A stretch of 64,000 nt of DNA from Xenophilus sp. E41 (lineage in GTDB: Bacteria > Pseudomonadota > Gammaproteobacteria > Burkholderiales > Burkholderiaceae_C). The stretch's first letter is position 1; the number at the start of each line of letters is the position of its first letter. This document shows, one piece after another, positions 18,652 to 28,555 of this stretch. Made by a program: the position numbers and the translations under genes. Where the stretch lies: assembly GCF_003671765.1 (NCBI RefSeq), contig NZ_QPIB01000005.1, positions 207,186-271,185 on the forward strand, written 5' to 3'. The notes under the pieces were generated by a model. The model ran no database searches. It saw only the letters and a list, made by a program, of their open reading frames with translations, and was not told where the DNA came from.

Positions 18652-20000
18652 AGGCGCCCGCCAAGGACGCAGAGGTGCCGCGTACCTTCTCGATCTGGCG
18701 AAGGCTGCTGTGGTGGCTGGTCCCGACCTTCCTGGGCGTGGCCGTGCTCACCGCGGGCCTGTCGTACGGCATGTTCACCCACATGGTGGCCGACTTCCTG
18801 GACGGCCAGATGGTGCAGCTGGGCGACTCGATCGCGCGCTACGGCCAGCCGACGGGGCCGTCGGCACAGGTCGACGATGCCGCGATCGCGAAGGGGGACT
18901 ATGGGATCCAGGTCTTCGAGCCGGACGGCCGTCTTGCGGGCACGTCGTGGAGCGGCCTGCCGGCGGGCGAGCCCCTGCGCCCGGGCCTGCACGACGTGCG
19001 TGCAGGCGGCCGCGCGTGGCGCGTGTATGCCGCGGCGGGCGCGGGCGGGCGGACGGTCCAGGTGTTCCAGAGCAGCGATTTCCGCGCCGGCCTGGCGGTG
19101 GAGCGCGCGGGCATGGCGGCGGTGCCGGTGCTGGTGCTGGTGCCGCTGCTGATGCTGGTGATGCTCGGCGTGGCGCGGGGCATTTCGCGTTCGCTTCGCG
19201 CGATCGGCCAGCAGGCGGCGCGGCAGGATGCACACAGCATCGAGGAGCTCCCGCTGGCGCAGGTGCCCGACGAGATCCGCCCGCTCGTCGCCTCCTTCAA
19301 CGGCCTGCTGGCGCGGCTGCGCGAGTCCTTCGTCGCGCAGCGCCGCTTCGTGCAGGACGCCGCGCACGAACTGCGCACGCCGATCGCGGCCGTGCGCGTG
19401 CAGCTGGAGAACCTGCGCGACGAACTCGCCGGCAGCGCCGGCAACCGGCAGCTGGCGCAGCTCGAGGCGGGCCTGCAGCGCGCGCAGCGCCTGGTCGACC
19501 AGCTGCTGCGCATGTCGCGCCAGGAAGCTGCGGCCACCGAGCCCGCGGGCGCGGTCGACGTGGAGGTGCAGGCGCGCGAGAGCATCCACGGGCTGATCGC
19601 GCTGGCGGACCGGCGCCAGATCGACCTCGGCCTCGTTGCACACGAAAGCGGCGGCGTGCCCACGCTGCAGTGCACGGCGGCCGACCTGCGCAGTGCGCTG
19701 GACAACCTCGTCGAGAACGCCGTGCGCTATACGCCCGAAGGGGGCGTGGTCGACGTGCACCTGAAGCGGGAGGGCGGGTGCGTGGTGGTGGAAGTCGTCG
19801 ACACCGGGCCGGGCATGGCGCCCGAGCACCTGTCGCGGGTCTTCGACCGCTTCTACCGCGTGCCGGGCAGCCCGGCGGAGGGCAGCGGGCTGGGTCTGGC
19901 GATTGCACAGGCGGCGGCGCGGCGATGCGGGCTGCGCCTGAGCCTGCGCAACCGGAGCGACCGCAGCGGACTCGTCGCGCGGCTCGAATCCGCGGGCTGA
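18648..20000 (+). CDS. QseC-like sensor histidine kinase
   Basis: Inner-membrane kinase of 450 residues, partner of the preceding regulator. First membrane segment about residues 20-42, a periplasmic sensor domain of ~115 residues, second span about 163-183, then HAMP-like and kinase domains. H240 in QDAAHELRTPIA is the phosphorylated histidine. DNLVENAVRYTPEGG is the N box, DTGPGM the G1 box and GSGLGLAI the G2 box. The start codon is GTG at 18648, sharing GTGTGA with the regulator stop. The periplasmic domain has no cysteine and no recognised ligand motif. Confidence 0.93.
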   Translation: MKAPAKDAEVPRTFSIWRRLLWWLVPTFLGVAVLTAGLSYGMFTHMVADFLDGQMVQLGDSIARYGQPTGPSAQVDDAAIAKGDYGIQVFEPDGRLAGTSWSGLPAGEPLRPGLHDVRAGGRAWRVYAAAGAGGRTVQVFQSSDFRAGLAVERAGMAAVPVLVLVPLLMLVMLGVARGISRSLRAIGQQAARQDAHSIEELPLAQVPDEIRPLVASFNGLLARLRESFVAQRRFVQDAAHELRTPIAAVRVQLENLRDELAGSAGNRQLAQLEAGLQRAQRLVDQLLRMSRQEAAATEPAGAVDVEVQARESIHGLIALADRRQIDLGLVAHESGGVPTLQCTAADLRSALDNLVENAVRYTPEGGVVDVHLKREGGCVVVEVVDTGPGMAPEHLSRVFDRFYRVPGSPAEGSGLGLAIAQAAARRCGLRLSLRNRSDRSGLVARLESAG

Positions 20001-20030
20001 GCGTGCGCGCTCCCGATGCCGGAGCGCCCT

Positions 20031-21238
20031 TCAGGACGTCGGGGCGCGGAAGGGGCTGCGCGCCTCCAGGTGCTCCATGTAGTTCTCGATGCCGGCCCCT
20101 TCGCGCTCGAGGAAGCGCTCCACCGCATCGGCGAAGGACGGGTGCGCCAGCCAGTGGGCGCTGGTCGTCCTGACCGGCATCAGCGCGCGGGCCATCTTGT
20201 GCTCGCCCTGGGCGCCGCCCTCGAAGCGCGCCACGCCGTGCGCGATGCACCATTCGATGGGCTGGTAGTAGCAGGCCTCGAAGTGCAGGCAGTCCACGCG
20301 CTCCAGCGCGCCCCAGTAACGGCCATAGGCCACGGACTCGTCTTTTGGGGCGGATCGGCCCGAAGCGCCCGCCCCGTCTGTGCGAAGTGCTATCAAACTT
20401 GTAGCTATCGGCTTGCCCTCGCGCTCGGCGGTGAAGAGCAGCCACGCCTCGGGCATGGCCTGCGCCTGGCGGCGGAAGAAGTCGCGCGTCAGGTAGGGCG
20501 GGTTGCCGTGCTCGCGGTAGGTGCGGGCGTAGCAGCGGTAGAAGAAGTCCCAGTCCGCCTCGGTGATGTCGGCGCCACGCGCCCAGCGGAAGGTGACGCC
20601 CGCATCGCGCACCTTGCGGCGCTCCTGGCGGATCTTCTTGCGCTTGTCTTGCGAGAGGCTGGCGAGGAAGGCGTCGAAGTCGGTGTAGCGCGCAGCCGAG
20701 TCGCCAGGCGACTCGTTCTTCCAGTGGAACTGGACCGTGTGGCGCAGCATGAGCCCGGCGGCCTCGCAGGCCGCAACGTCTTCGTCTGAGCCGAACAGCA
20801 GGTGCAGCGACGACAGCTCCATCTGCTTGCACCACTGCACCAGGCCCTGTACCAGCAGCGCGCGATGGTCGGCGTCGACCGCCAGCAGCCGCGCGCCCGG
20901 CACGGGCGTGAAGGGCACGGCGCACACGGCCTTGGGATAGTAGGACAAGCCGTGCTGCTCGTACGCATTGGCCCAGGCCCAGTCGAAGACGTATTCGCCG
21001 TAGGAGTGGTCCTTGGCGTACAGGGGGCAGGCCGCCTTCAGCGTCTTGCCGCGCCACAGCGTGGCGAAGGCCGGCGCCCAGCCGGTCTCGGGCGTGGCGC
21101 TGCCGCTGGCGTGCAGGGCGGCCAGGTAGGCGTGGCGCATGAAGGGGCTGGGCTCGGACTGGGCGTCGAGCAGCGCGTCCCAGGCGGCGGCGTCGATCTC
21201 GAAGGGGTCGGTGTGGACCCGCAGCACGGGTTCGCGGC

Positions 21239-21242
<4 letters not shown>
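20031..21242 (-). CDS. FemAB-like/GNAT-fold acyltransferase family protein (COG3146)
   Basis: A 403-residue protein of the COG3146/PF04339 family, related in fold to FemAB peptidyltransferases and GNAT enzymes; its reaction is not established. Family blocks are WDALLDAQSEPSPFMRH at the N-terminus, YGEYVFDWAWANAYEQHGLSYY in the middle, SLSQDKRKKIRQERRKV, and HFEACYYQPIEWCI with GAQGEHK near the end. Residues 280-300 are encoded by a copy of the dispersed repeat, inserted in frame just before AYGRYWG, where family members are usually shorter. The start overlaps the stop of the upstream EamA gene as ATGA (21239-21242), so the two are co-translated. Confidence 0.87.
20343..20405 (-). repeat. Dispersed GCTAT repeat inside a coding region, copy F
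   Basis: Read on the minus strand: GCTACAAGTTTGATAGCACT, then GGGGCGGGCGCTTCGGGCC. It matches the family in its A/T inverted repeat and GC block. It lies within the COG3146 gene, keeps the frame and adds about 21 residues. Confidence 0.65.
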
Positions 21243-22696
<1,454 letters not shown>

Positions 22697-22740
22697 CGCG
22701 CGGCGCGCGCCGGCCCTGAGCGGCCGGATTCAGTGCGATT

Positions 22741-23340
22741 TCACACCACCTGCGCCAGGCGGTCGCCGCCCGGATGGCGCGTCGCCTCGTCGCGCAGCGC
22801 ATGCAGCAGCCCCACCGGCTCGGTGCCGGTGCGCACCAGGTTCATCTGCCAGTCGCCCATGAAGCCCTCGCGCACGCTGTGCCCGAGGAAGTGCAGCAGC
22901 CCGTCGTAGTAGCCGGCGGTGTTGAGGATGCCGGTGGGCTTGTCGTGGTAGCCCAGCTGGCGCCAGGTCCAGATCTCGAACAGTTCCTCGAAGGTGCCGA
23001 TCCCGCCGGCCAGCGCCACGAAGGCGTCGGCGCGCGCGCCCATCATCGCCTTGCGCTCGTGCATGGTGTCGACCACATGCAACTCGTCGCACAGGGTGTT
23101 GGCCAGTTCCTTGTCGACCAGCGCCTTGGGGATGATGCCCACCACGCGGCCGCCCGCGAGCCGCGTGGCTTCGGCCACCGTGCCCATCAGGCCGGTGCGG
23201 CCGCCGCCGTACACCAGCTGGCCGCCCTGCTGGCCGATCCACTGGCCGACCGCCTTGGCGGCCTCGAGGTACGCGGCGCCTTCACCGGGGCGCGAGCCGC
23301 AGTAGACGCAAAGGGAAAAGGAGGGAGAGGAAGTCGTCAT
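22741..23340 (-). CDS. LOG family nucleotide 5'-monophosphate phosphoribohydrolase
   Basis: A 199-residue cytosolic protein of the LOG/TIGR00730 family, which cleaves the N-glycosidic bond of (cytokinin) nucleoside monophosphates. FCVYCGS-like SLCVYCGSRPGEG and GLVYGGG-like QLVYGGGRTGLMG come early. The catalytic motif usually written PGGxGTxxE appears as AGGIGTFEE: the leading Pro is Ala, while the Gly, Thr and Glu are kept. DTMHERKAMM is present. It is the last gene of the six-gene operon starting with the sigma factor, 30 bp after dgkA. Whether it acts on AMP-type nucleotides or makes a cytokinin base is not decidable. Confidence 0.9.
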   Translation of the reverse strand: MTTSSPSFSLCVYCGSRPGEGAAYLEAAKAVGQWIGQQGGQLVYGGGRTGLMGTVAEATRLAGGRVVGIIPKALVDKELANTLCDELHVVDTMHERKAMMGARADAFVALAGGIGTFEELFEIWTWRQLGYHDKPTGILNTAGYYDGLLHFLGHSVREGFMGDWQMNLVRTGTEPVGLLHALRDEATRHPGGDRLAQVV

Positions 23341-23370
23341 GTGAAGGAGGATGCCGCCGGGGCGTGACCG

Positions 23371-23778
23371 TCAGGCGACGAAGAAGCGTTGCCACAACGC
23401 GGCCAGCCAGATGCCGCCGGCCAGCAGGCTCGCCAGCAGCACGGCGGCGCTGCCCATGTCCTTGGCGCGCTTGGACAGGTCGTGCCATTCGGGGCCGATG
23501 CGGTCGATCGCCGCCTCGACGGCGGTGTTGAGCAATTCGACGACCATCACGATCACCACGCTGCCTGCCAGCAGGGCGACCTCGACCCAGTTGCGGCCCA
23601 GCCAGAAGGCCAGCGGCACCATCACGACGGCCATCGTCGCTTCCATGCGGAAGGCGGCCTCGCCCCAGCCGGCGCGCAGGCCGTTGATCGAATAGCCCGT
23701 GGCATGCCAGAGCCGGTTCAGGCCCTTGCGCGCCTTCTGCGGGTTGACGAGAGCGGGATCGGTGGGGGTGGTGCTCAT
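23371..23778 (-). CDS. dgkA: Diacylglycerol kinase DgkA
   Basis: A 135-residue inner-membrane enzyme that phosphorylates diacylglycerol to phosphatidic acid, recycling lipid left by osmoregulated glucan or LPS modification. EAAFRMEATM at the first span and the active-site block VELLNTAVEAAIDRIG...LSKRAKDMGSAAVLL are almost canonical, with three membrane spans. The ATG overlaps the RDD gene stop (ATGA, 23775-23778). Confidence 0.95.
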   Translation of the reverse strand: MSTTPTDPALVNPQKARKGLNRLWHATGYSINGLRAGWGEAAFRMEATMAVVMVPLAFWLGRNWVEVALLAGSVVIVMVVELLNTAVEAAIDRIGPEWHDLSKRAKDMGSAAVLLASLLAGGIWLAALWQRFFVA

Positions 23779-24350
23779 CGGCTCAGGGGCTTGGACGCCA
23801 CGAGGCGCGTGCCGGCCCAGGCGTCGTGCCAGAACTGGCGTTGGGGGTGGAAACGGGCCAGCAGCGCCCAGACGATGACCCAGCCGGCGATCAGGACCAC
23901 CGATTCGCCGCCCGAGACCTTGAAGGGCAGCACGGACAGCGCGGCCAGCGGCGGCAGGAACCAGATCCAGCTGAGCAGGTAGCGGCCGAGCGCGCGCAAC
24001 TGCGTGACCGGCGCGCCGTGGCGGTCGACCAGGCGCAGGCCCCAGGTCTTCATGGCGAGCGTCTGGCCGCGCGACCAGAACCAGGTGAAGTAGATGCCGA
24101 ACACCACGAACAGGAAGGCCTGCAGCAGGTGCCGACGCGCGTCCATGGCGTCGCGCATCTGGCCCAGCGTGCTGAACAGCCAGCCGGCCACGAACACCAC
24201 GGCGAACATCAGCATGCCTTCGTAGAGCCAGCAGGCCATGCGGCGCCAGAGGCCGGGTGCCATCAATGCGGTAGCGTCCAGCGCCCGATCGGCGGGCGCT
24301 GCGGCCGTATTCGGCATGGAGGACGGAGGCGAGGTCGACTGCGGGGGCAT
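23775..24350 (-). CDS. RDD family membrane protein
   Basis: A 191-residue inner-membrane protein. After a Pro/Ser/Ala-rich N-terminal tail (about 40 residues) come APGLWRRMACWLYEGML, where the R-D-D family usually has its first Arg/Asp, then spans FAVVFVAGWLFSTLG, LLQAFLFVVFGIYFTWFW, TWGLRLVD and SVVLIAGWVIVWALLA. The final FHDAWAGTRLV-like QFWHDAWAGTRLV is typical of RDD domains. The first Asp of the signature is replaced (YEGML). An alternative GTG start at 24380 would overlap the preceding stop as GTGA. The ATG at 24350 has a GACAAT hexamer 6 nt upstream. Role unknown; RDD proteins are linked to transport. Confidence 0.85.
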   Translation of the reverse strand: MPPQSTSPPSSMPNTAAAPADRALDATALMAPGLWRRMACWLYEGMLMFAVVFVAGWLFSTLGQMRDAMDARRHLLQAFLFVVFGIYFTWFWSRGQTLAMKTWGLRLVDRHGAPVTQLRALGRYLLSWIWFLPPLAALSVLPFKVSGGESVVLIAGWVIVWALLARFHPQRQFWHDAWAGTRLVASKPLSR

Positions 24351-24376
24351 GCCCGCATTGTCCCGCACCGGAATGG

Positions 24377-25225
24377 TCACTGCGCCGCAGGCGCGGGGTC
24401 GGACGCCGCGGTCGGCGCCGCGGTGGCGGGCGCAGTGGCTGGAACGGCGGCGGCCGCGGCGGGTGTCGCCGTGGGCTGCGGGTACATGGCCTCGGCCGAT
24501 GGCGGCACGGGCGCCAGCATCGGCGCCTGGGTGCGCGGCGGCGCGATCTGGATGCGCGGGCCGCCGTGGCCCTGGCCGAGCGCGCTCTCGGGGATCGGGG
24601 CCAGCTTGCGTTCCGGCACCGGGCGCAGGGGCAGCGCCGCCGTGGTCGGCGCTGCTGCGCTGGCCGCGAGCTTGCGGCGCTCCTGCTCGCTCAGGGCCTG
24701 GTAGGCCTCCCACTTGGCCTTGCGCTCGTCGGCGGGCGCCAGCCGCTTGACCTCGGCGAAGTTGAGGCGCGCCTGGGCCCGATCGCGAGCACTGAGCGCC
24801 GCCCATTCGGCCATTCGACCGTGCAGCGTGGCCTGCTCGTCGGCGCCGAGCTTGTCGTAGTTGCGCGAAAGCACCAGCCACTTGCGCTTGTGCGCTTCGC
24901 TCAGTCCGTTCCAGTGCTGGGCGAGCGGCCGCAGCGCAGCCTGCTGCGCGGCCGTCAGGTCGGTCCACAGCGGCTTGGCGGGCGTGGTGCGCGATTTCGG
25001 GCTGGGCGTGGCCGGCTTCGTCGTGCTCGCTGCGCCATGGACGGCGCCAGGGGCGGTGACCGAGGGCGCCGCCAGCGGCGGCTGGGCCTGGGCCTGCGCG
25101 TCGAGGGCGACCAACCCGCCGACCGCCAGCGCCATGGCCCCGAGCGCCCCGGCCGTGCGCGCCGTGACGGCGAGCAGCCCCGGGGTGGGGCGAGGCTCAC
25201 GAGGAATGGCGGACGGCATGGGCAT
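24377..25225 (-). CDS. DUF3106 exported protein
   Basis: A 282-residue protein with an N-terminal hydrophobic signal (about residues 20-46, ending ALDAQAQA) and a Pro/Ala-rich linker. The DUF3106 core follows at about 85-190: repeated short helices with Trp and Leu at fixed places, such as LTAAQQAALRPLAQHW, LSEAHKRKWLVLSRNY, LGADEQATLHGRMAEWAAL and LSEQERRKLAA. The pattern recalls the LTxxQ helical repeats of Spy/CpxP/ZraP periplasmic proteins, although no homology can be claimed by eye. A long Ala/Pro/Thr low-complexity tail ends the protein. Encoded between DUF3619 and RDD in a sigma-factor operon. Function unknown. Confidence 0.85.
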   Translation of the reverse strand: MPMPSAIPREPRPTPGLLAVTARTAGALGAMALAVGGLVALDAQAQAQPPLAAPSVTAPGAVHGAASTTKPATPSPKSRTTPAKPLWTDLTAAQQAALRPLAQHWNGLSEAHKRKWLVLSRNYDKLGADEQATLHGRMAEWAALSARDRAQARLNFAEVKRLAPADERKAKWEAYQALSEQERRKLAASAAAPTTAALPLRPVPERKLAPIPESALGQGHGGPRIQIAPPRTQAPMLAPVPPSAEAMYPQPTATPAAAAAVPATAPATAAPTAASDPAPAAQ

Positions 25226-25261
25226 GGAAACGGGAGGCGGGCGGGTGTTTGCGGCGGAGCG

Positions 25262-25699
25262 TCAGCGGGTCGAGGCCTCGCGCTTGAGGAACTGCGCGAA
25301 ACCGGGGTCGGTGTAGGCGGCGGGCGGCAATTCGTCGGTGAGCAGGGCGGCGTCGACGTCGGCAACCTCGGCTGTGCGGTCTTCTTCCTGCCAGACGGAA
25401 ATGGTGACCAGGCCCGCCACGAGCGCCACCAGCGGCAGCACGCTGGCGACGCGGGTCCACCAGCCGCCGTCACCGCCGCCGAGCAAGGCCGCGCCGCCGG
25501 ACACGCCGACGACACCGCCCGCCGGGGCCGTGCGCACCTGCACCACTTTGCGGCGCGCCAGCGCCTGCATGCGTCCGGCGCGCAGCCGTTCGGTGATGTC
25601 GTGGGGCAGGTCGTGGCTGCCGGCCGACAGGCGGGCGGCCACGGCGCGCCCGAAGCGCTCCTGCTGGGCGTTGGTGGTGGCGTTCGAAATTTTTGTCAT
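25262..25699 (-). CDS. DUF3619 single-span membrane protein (candidate anti-sigma factor)
   Basis: A 145-residue protein with a polar N-terminal half (NAQQERFGRAVAARLSAGS, then RLRAGRMQALARRK), one membrane span at about residues 83-105 (WTRVASVLPLVALVAGLVTI) and a short acidic C-terminal domain (DVDAALLTDELPPAAYTDPGF). This N-in, single-span layout and the 4-bp ATGA overlap with an ECF-like sigma gene are what membrane anti-sigma factors show, but DUF3619 has no established function and no zinc-binding HxxxCxxC motif is seen. The anti-sigma role is inference. Confidence 0.85.
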   Translation of the reverse strand: MTKISNATTNAQQERFGRAVAARLSAGSHDLPHDITERLRAGRMQALARRKVVQVRTAPAGGVVGVSGGAALLGGGDGGWWTRVASVLPLVALVAGLVTISVWQEEDRTAEVADVDAALLTDELPPAAYTDPGFAQFLKREASTR

Positions 25700-26265
25700 A
25701 GCTGGATTCCCCTGGCCTTGAGGGCTTTACTCAAGGCGTGGACGGCCCGGGAACAGTGCGTCTTGACGCTGCCTTCGGAGCAGCCCATAGCAGCGGCCGT
25801 CTCGGAAACGTCCATTTCTTCCCAGTAACGCATCAGAAAAGCCTCGCGTTGACGGGCCGGGAGGGCCGCGATCTGCTCCTCGATCTCATGGAAGATCTGT
25901 GCCCGGCGGGTCGTGTCCTCGGCGCTTTCCGTTTCGCGCGTGTCGGGATCGGAGGCGAGGTTCTCCAGCAGGTCGAAATCGCCGCCCTCGTCGGCCGGGC
26001 TCTCGAAATCGCTGAGGTTGGAAAACAACGCCCGGCGCGTCTTCTGGCGGCGGAACCAGTCCAGCGTGCAGTTCGACAGGATGCGCTGGAACAGCATCGG
26101 CAACTCGTTGGCCGGCTTGTCCCCGTAATGCTCCGCGAGCTTCATCATGCTGTCCTGCACGATGTCCAGAGCGGCTTCCTCGTCGCGCACGTGGTAGATC
26201 GAGCGCTTGAAGGCCCGTTTCTCGACGCTCTTGAGGAAATCGGAGAGTTCTTGTTCGGATGCCAA
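25696..26265 (-). CDS. RNA polymerase sigma factor, ECF/RpoE-like
   Basis: A sigma-70-family protein of about 189 residues. Region 2 is visible as YHVRDEEAALDIVQDSMMKLAEHYGDKP and MLFQRILSNCTLDWFRRQKTRR; region 4 as IAALPARQREAFLMRYWEEMDVSETAAAMGCSEGSVKTHCSRA, a clear promoter -35 recognition HTH (both given as motif ranges, about residues 20-70 and 135-175). No in-frame ATG lies near the family N-terminus LASEQELSDFLKSVEKRAF. The TTG at 26265 fits, and the start is uncertain. A longer linker with acidic residues sits between the domains. First gene of the operon sigma-DUF3619-DUF3106-RDD-dgkA-LOG. Confidence 0.88.
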   Translation of the reverse strand: MASEQELSDFLKSVEKRAFKRSIYHVRDEEAALDIVQDSMMKLAEHYGDKPANELPMLFQRILSNCTLDWFRRQKTRRALFSNLSDFESPADEGGDFDLLENLASDPDTRETESAEDTTRRAQIFHEIEEQIAALPARQREAFLMRYWEEMDVSETAAAMGCSEGSVKTHCSRAVHALSKALKARGIQL

Positions 26266-26554
26266 AGAGGAGGCCGCGCCATGCGCGCTGGGTGGGGGAA
26301 AGCCGGCAAAAATGCCTTGTTTTGGGCGGCGGCGATTATGGCACCGGCCCCTTTTTCGTGCGCTGCAGCGACTTGCCGGCTTGTTGCAGTGCCATAATCT
26401 CGGGCTGCAAGTCAAACGGCAAACGGGTCACTGCCCGGCGGAACATCCTCGTCCGCCCATGGTTTTGGTCCTAAGTCCCGACGCGGTCTCACAAGGGCTG
26501 GCAAGGGGCACCCAAGGTTTTTCGTTCCCGAAAACTCGAAAGGTTCATCTCAAA
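26266..26554 (+). promoter_or_regulatory. Divergent intergenic region, probable ilvB promoter
   Basis: 289 bp between the sigma-factor gene and ilvB. TGC-CATAAT (hexamer 26393-26398), with an extended -10 TG, is the best promoter candidate; no well-spaced -35 is seen. The resulting leader of about 150 nt contains an in-frame ATG at 26459 followed by Val-Leu-Val-Leu codons, but no stop before ilvB and no terminator hairpin. Confidence 0.45.
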
Positions 26555-28330
26555 ATGGAAATCTCCAAGGCGGAACTCGCCAGCGCAGCCGCTGTCACGG
26601 GCAGCCAGACCCAGGACCTCATGGGCTCCGAGGTGCTGATCAAGGCACTCCAGGCCGAAGGCACGAAGTACATCTGGGGCTATCCCGGTGGCGCCGTGCT
26701 CTACATCTACGACGCCCTCTACAAGCAGGACACCATCCAGCACGTGCTGGTGCGGCACGAGCAGGCTGCGGTGCACGCGGCCGACGGCTATGCGCGCGCC
26801 ACCGGCGAGGTCGGCGTGGCGCTGGTCACCTCCGGCCCCGGCCTGACGAACGCGGTCACCGGCATCGCGACGGCCTACATGGACTCGATCCCGATGGTGA
26901 TCATCTCCGGCCAGGTGCCCACGCCCGCCATCGGGCTGGACGCCTTCCAGGAGTGCGACACCGTGGGCATCACCCGCCCCATCGTCAAGCACAACTTCCT
27001 CGTCAAGGACGCGAAGGACATCGCGCTGACGATGAAGAAGGCCTTCCACATCGCCCGCAGCGGCCGTCCCGGCCCGGTGGTGGTGGACATCCCGAAGGAC
27101 GTTTCCTTCAAGAAGACACCGTACGCCGGCTATCCCGACAAGGTCGAGATGCGCTCGTACAACCCGGTGCGCAAGGGCCACGGCGGGCAGATCCGCAAGG
27201 CGCTGCAGCTGCTGCTGAACGCCAAGCGCCCCTACATCTACACCGGCGGCGGCGTGCTGCTGGGCAACGCGACCAACGAGCTTCGCACGCTGGTCGACAT
27301 GCTGGGCTATCCGGTCACCAACACGCTGATGGGCCTGGGCGCCTATCCTGCGAGCGACCGCAAGTTCCTCGGCATGCTGGGCATGCACGGCACCATCGAA
27401 GCCAACAACGCGATGCAGAACTGCGACGTGCTGCTGGCCGTGGGTGCGCGCTTCGACGACCGCGTGATCGGCAACCCGAAGCACTTCGCGCAGAACGAAC
27501 GCAAGATCATCCACATCGACATCGACCCGTCGAGCATTTCCAAGCGCGTGAAGGTCGACATCCCGATCGTCGGCGACGTGAAGGACGTGCTGACCGAGCT
27601 GATCTCGATGATCCGCGAGAGCAGCACCAAGCCCGACGGCGGTGCACTGGCCGACTGGTGGAAGACCATCGAGACCTGGCGCAGCCGCGACTGCCTCAAG
27701 TACGACCGCGGCAACACCGAGGTGATCAAGCCGCAGTACGTGGTCGAGACGCTCTGGAACATGACCAAGGACACGGAGACCTACATCACCTCCGACGTGG
27801 GCCAGCATCAGATGTGGGCGGCGCAGTACTACCGCTTCGACGAGCCGCGCCGCTGGATCAACTCCGGCGGCCTGGGCACCATGGGCGTGGGCATTCCTTA
27901 CGCCATGGGCATCAAGCTGGCCAAGCCCGAGGCCGAAGTGTTCACCATCACCGGCGAAGGCTCGGTGCAGATGTGCATCCAGGAGCTGTCGACGTGCCTG
28001 CAGTACAACACGCCGATCAAGATCTGCTCGCTGAACAACCGCTACCTGGGCATGGTGCGCCAGTGGCAGGAGATCGAGTACTCCGGCCGCTACAGCCACA
28101 GCTACATGGACGCGCTGCCGAACTTCGTGAAGCTGGCCGAGGCGTACGGCCACGTCGGCATGCTGATCGAGCGCCCGCAGGACGTCGAGCCCGCGCTGCG
28201 CGAGGCGCGCAAGCTCAAGGACCGCACCGTGTTCATGGACTTCCGCACCGATCCCACCGAGAACGTGTTCCCGATGGTGCAGGCCGGCAAGGGCATCACG
28301 GAGATGCTGCTGGGCAGCGAAGACCTTTGA
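26555..28330 (+). CDS. ilvB: Acetolactate synthase large (catalytic) subunit
   Basis: ThDP enzyme of 591 residues that condenses pyruvate with pyruvate or 2-oxobutyrate, the first common step to Val, Leu and Ile. The ThDP-activating Glu is E69 in VRHEQAAVHAADGYA. SGPGLTNAVTGIATAY follows. FAD-binding region GARFDDRV, and the C-terminal ThDP/Mg motif TGEGSVQMCIQEL...NNRYLGMVRQWQ close the protein. The GD of GDG is GEG, as is usual in betaproteobacterial forms. ATG 26555 (MEISKAELAS) is chosen because upstream in-frame sequence (from 26459) does not resemble AHAS. Operon head: ilvB-ilvN-ilvC, with a large hairpin repeat before ilvN. Confidence 0.96.
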   Translation: MEISKAELASAAAVTGSQTQDLMGSEVLIKALQAEGTKYIWGYPGGAVLYIYDALYKQDTIQHVLVRHEQAAVHAADGYARATGEVGVALVTSGPGLTNAVTGIATAYMDSIPMVIISGQVPTPAIGLDAFQECDTVGITRPIVKHNFLVKDAKDIALTMKKAFHIARSGRPGPVVVDIPKDVSFKKTPYAGYPDKVEMRSYNPVRKGHGGQIRKALQLLLNAKRPYIYTGGGVLLGNATNELRTLVDMLGYPVTNTLMGLGAYPASDRKFLGMLGMHGTIEANNAMQNCDVLLAVGARFDDRVIGNPKHFAQNERKIIHIDIDPSSISKRVKVDIPIVGDVKDVLTELISMIRESSTKPDGGALADWWKTIETWRSRDCLKYDRGNTEVIKPQYVVETLWNMTKDTETYITSDVGQHQMWAAQYYRFDEPRRWINSGGLGTMGVGIPYAMGIKLAKPEAEVFTITGEGSVQMCIQELSTCLQYNTPIKICSLNNRYLGMVRQWQEIEYSGRYSHSYMDALPNFVKLAEAYGHVGMLIERPQDVEPALREARKLKDRTVFMDFRTDPTENVFPMVQAGKGITEMLLGSEDL

Positions 28331-28334
28331 ATTC

Positions 28335-28450
28335 GGACATCCGTACGCGAAGGGCGCCAAGGTAGCGCGAAGGGCGCGAAAGAAAACCAATTTCGGATTT
28401 CTTTTCCGCCATCTTCGCGTGACTTTCGCGGCCTTCGCGCATGGAAGTCC
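28335..28450. repeat. Large inverted repeat, family 2, between ilvB and ilvN
   Basis: Begins GGACATCCGTACGCGAAGGG and ends with a near complement (CTTCGCGCATGGAAGTCC), built of GCGAAGG units. Same family as 57101-57208 in the cys operon. It would form a long imperfect hairpin in the ilvBN transcript. Confidence 0.82.
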
Positions 28451-28555
28451 GCTCCCGATTTCAACAACCTAAGCGTCGACGAATCTATTGCCCGCCGAGC
28501 CCGCGCATTGCCGTGCGCGGGGGAGGGCGGCGAGAAGAGGAGTCGCAGTCAAGAC

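Noticed and set aside
24350-24380. GTG at 24380 as the RDD start, giving GTGA coupling
   Set aside because: Plausible, but the added ten residues lack support, and a promoter-like GACAAT precedes the ATG at 24350; kept only as an alternative.
26459-26554. ATG followed by Val-Leu-Val-Leu codons as an ilv leader peptide
   Set aside because: The frame has no stop and runs straight into ilvB, and no terminator/antiterminator stems are seen, so an attenuator like that of leuA is not supported; at most it is a longer ilvB start.
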